A DNA stretch of 64,000 nucleotides from an uncultured SAR116 cluster alpha proteobacterium (GTDB lineage Bacteria; Pseudomonadota; Alphaproteobacteria; Puniceispirillales; Marisalimonadaceae), in contig CACNWE010000002.1 in assembly GCA_902623995.1 (NCBI GenBank), positions 62,001-126,000 on the forward strand. The letters run 5' to 3'. A model generated the notes under the pieces. The model was not told the DNA's origin. It searched no databases and saw nothing but the letters and a program-made list of their open reading frames with translations. Made by a program: the position numbers and the translations under genes. How positions within the stretch are numbered: position 1 is the first letter of the stretch; every line of letters begins with the position of its first letter. Positions 62,211 to 64,000 of this stretch are shown piece after piece.

Positions 62211-63140
62211 ATGGAATTTATCTGGATTTTTGCCGCAATTTTTGCTGCCGCCTGCCAAACTGCCCGTTCTGCATTTCAAAAAAATATGATCTCCAAATTA
62301 GGAGAATATGGAGCCGCCTATATTAGATTTTGTTATGCTTTACCTTTTACCTCACTTATTTGGCTAATTTGGATAAGCATTCCAGGAAATAATATTCCTG
62401 ACCTTTCTTTATATTCGCTATTTTTATGTTTATTGGGATCAATTTTTCAAGTTTTATTTACTTACGTTCTTATGAAAGTTTTTGCACATAAAAACTTTGC
62501 CACGGGAATTGCATTTTCTAAAACAGAAGTAATTCTTATTGCTTTTTTGGAGATCATAATTCTAAGTGTTACTTTCTCTACATCTATAATGTTAGGTATA
62601 ATACTAGGTGTTATATCTGTATTATTATTATCTTATGCCAAAAAAGCAGACAGTATTTTAAAAACCTTTAAACTTCTAATTAATTCAATTTTATCTGTAG
62701 GTACTCTTGTAGGTCTTTTATCCGGATTACTTTTAGCTGCCTCTGTAGTTACATTTAGAATGTCGATTATATCACTAGAGGCCCCTCTTTTAGATAAATC
62801 ACTTTTTATTTCGTTTATAGCGATTGTTTTTCAAACTATATTGGTAGGTTTGTATCTCGTAATTAATAAAAGAGACCAATTTTTAGCTGTTATTAAATAT
62901 TGGAAACCTAGTCTGCCAGCTGGCTTATCTGGGACAGGAGCAACATTTGGATGGTTTGTAGCATTTGGACTAACAACAGCGGCTGAAGTAAGGGCAGTTG
63001 GGCAAATAGAATTAATTTTTTCAATTTTAATTTCAGTCATTTTTTTCAAGGAAAAGATTAAAATTACTGAACTTACAGGTATTATTTTACTTGGTTTATC
63101 AATTTTAATTATTATTTTTGAAGAAAATTTAAAATTTTAA
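62211..63140 (+). CDS. EamA-family (DMT) transporter
   Basis: 309 aa with about ten hydrophobic helices in two EamA halves. The N-terminal repeat starts FIWIFAAIFAAACQTARSAF; the second half contains GLSGTGATFGWFVAFGLTTA and VRAVGQIELIFSILISVIFF with the family Glu. Substrate unknown (metabolite or amino-acid exporter). Confidence 0.82.
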   Translation: MEFIWIFAAIFAAACQTARSAFQKNMISKLGEYGAAYIRFCYALPFTSLIWLIWISIPGNNIPDLSLYSLFLCLLGSIFQVLFTYVLMKVFAHKNFATGIAFSKTEVILIAFLEIIILSVTFSTSIMLGIILGVISVLLLSYAKKADSILKTFKLLINSILSVGTLVGLLSGLLLAASVVTFRMSIISLEAPLLDKSLFISFIAIVFQTILVGLYLVINKRDQFLAVIKYWKPSLPAGLSGTGATFGWFVAFGLTTAAEVRAVGQIELIFSILISVIFFKEKIKITELTGIILLGLSILIIIFEENLKF

Positions 63141-63205
63141 ATTTTAGATTTGAATTTTTTATTTATTTAGTTCATTTATTTAAATAACCTAATGACGAGA
63201 TTAAT

Positions 63206-63592
63206 ATGAGTAGACAAAGACCACTTTCACCACATCTTCAAATATACAAACCACAAATAACTTCTATGTTGTCAATTCTTCATAGAGCAACGGGTATAGC
63301 ATTATCAATAGGAAGTGTAATTTTAGTGCTATGGATTGTAGCGCTTACTTTAGGTGAAAACACTTATTTAATATATTCAAATCTAATTAATAATTGGTTT
63401 GGCAAATTGATAATTTTTGGTTTCACTTTTGCTTTGTTTTATCATCTTAGTAATGGTATTCGGCATCTTTTTTGGGATGCTGGATATGGATATGATTTAA
63501 AACATGCCTATATTTCAGGCTTGGCTGTAATAATTTCTTCGTTGTTATTGACTTCTATGACATGGTTAATAGTCTATTTGAGAATTGTTTAA
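63206..63592 (+). CDS. sdhC: succinate dehydrogenase cytochrome b556 subunit
   Basis: 128 aa membrane anchor with three TM helices. RPLSPHLQIYKPQITSMLSI and HRATGIALSIGS form the quinone/heme region; the heme-ligand His lies in LFYHLSNGIRHLFWDAGYG. First gene of an sdhCDA(B) operon that runs off the window. Confidence 0.94.
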   Translation: MSRQRPLSPHLQIYKPQITSMLSILHRATGIALSIGSVILVLWIVALTLGENTYLIYSNLINNWFGKLIIFGFTFALFYHLSNGIRHLFWDAGYGYDLKHAYISGLAVIISSLLLTSMTWLIVYLRIV

Positions 63593-63627
63593 AGTATTGT
63601 CGATAATTTAATTTTTTAAAGAAAGTA

Positions 63628-63972
63628 ATGAAAATGCAATCTAAATCTCACGGTGTTGTACACTGGAAATTACAAAGAATTTCAGCAATTGCAATGATAC
63701 CTCTCGTTATTTGGTTTATTTCTTCTCTTACATTTAGCTTAATCAATAGCTATGAACAATCTGTTGCTTGGTTGCAGAATCCATTAAACGCAACCGGATT
63801 GGTTCTTTTATTTGGGACTTTATACTTTCATGCTGCATCAGGATTACAAGTTGTTATTGAAGATTATGTACATAATGAGGGGTTGAAAATTATGTCCATA
63901 ATACTTATAAAATTATTATCTATTCTTTTGGGTGTTTTATCAATTCTTTGTGTTTTGAAAATTTATTTATAA
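63628..63972 (+). CDS. sdhD: succinate dehydrogenase membrane anchor subunit
   Basis: 114 aa with three TM helices. HGVVHWKLQRISAIAMIPLV and LYFHAASGLQVVIEDYVHNE are typical SdhD blocks with the heme His and quinone-site Tyr/Asp. 35 bp after sdhC. Confidence 0.92.
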   Translation: MKMQSKSHGVVHWKLQRISAIAMIPLVIWFISSLTFSLINSYEQSVAWLQNPLNATGLVLLFGTLYFHAASGLQVVIEDYVHNEGLKIMSIILIKLLSILLGVLSILCVLKIYL

Positions 63973-63987
63973 TTAGAAAGTTATTTT

Positions 63988-64000
63988 ATGTCTGAATATG
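63988..64000 (+). CDS. sdhA: probable start of succinate dehydrogenase flavoprotein gene
   Basis: Only ATG TCT GAA TAT G is in the window. Its place 15 bp after sdhD, behind an AGAAAG sequence, is the only evidence. Confidence 0.45.

Overview
The window is very AT-rich (roughly 30% GC by eye), densely packed bacterial DNA. The run ffh-rpsP-rimM-trmD-rplS-leuC-leuD-leuB-asd followed by sdhC-sdhD is an alphaproteobacterial arrangement. A DmdA-like demethylase, a MetF-like reductase, a betaine/proline-type ABC transporter, short spacers and many TTG/GTG starts suggest a streamlined marine member such as a Pelagibacterales, HIMB59 or AEGEAN-169 relative. The lineage is inference; no rRNA is present.

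Layout. 1-2868: sugar-nucleotide genes (phosphohexomutase fragment, galU, ugd). 2858-5895: proVWX-type ABC operon on the minus strand, with a stem-loop after the binding-protein gene. 6166-11447: small unknown protein, alpha/beta hydrolase, methyltransferase, purT, then metF-like and dmdA-like genes divergent from 51 bp. 11466-29654: an ~18 kb integrative element in a tRNA-Gly(GCC) gene. The tRNA is intact at 29580-29654, a degenerate tRNA-like copy marks the far end, and a tyrosine integrase with one in-frame stop lies beside the tRNA. 29719-31826: DegT aminotransferase and Gfo/Idh dehydrogenase. 31978-39428: housekeeping genes (cnoX-like, LON-domain, DUF971, ubiH-like, dapC-like, ftsK, lolA). 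39442-49514: surface-polysaccharide cluster (TPR/glycosyltransferase-like proteins, asnB-like amidotransferase, FkbM methyltransferases, one FkbM pseudogene). 49977-64000: xthA, dapF, mtaB-like, ftsY, ffh, rpsP, rimM, trmD, rplS, leuCDB, asd, EamA, sdhCD and the first codons of a probable sdhA.

The unusual content is in the tRNA-Gly island. (i) A tight four-gene operon (17217 down to 14139) encodes a divergent exonuclease I (SbcB)-like DEDDh nuclease, an HNH/DUF3223-like protein and two tandem paralogues of an unrecognised 153-aa family, and ends in a clear terminator. (ii) A 454-aa protein at 21003-22367 carries motifs A, B and C of a compact family-A/T7-like polymerase palm with no recognisable proofreading domain. 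(iii) A cluster at 22916-28347 encodes a secreted Sel1/TPR-like protein, a secreted possible vWA-fold protein, a four-TM coiled-coil protein and a secreted trypsin-like protease; the last three form one operon. (iv) A ~142-bp element occurs twice, and two plus-strand candidate small RNAs with intrinsic terminators flank an unknown gene pair. These resemble defence or mobile-element functions, but function is inferred only from motifs and context.

Outside the island, the betaine-type transporter, the DmdA-like demethylase and the MetF-like reductase suggest uptake of methylated compounds (glycine betaine or DMSP) and routing of their methyl groups through tetrahydrofolate. GalU, Ugd, the mutase, the aminotransferase/dehydrogenase pair and the 39-49 kb cluster fit synthesis of a UDP-sugar-based surface glycan.
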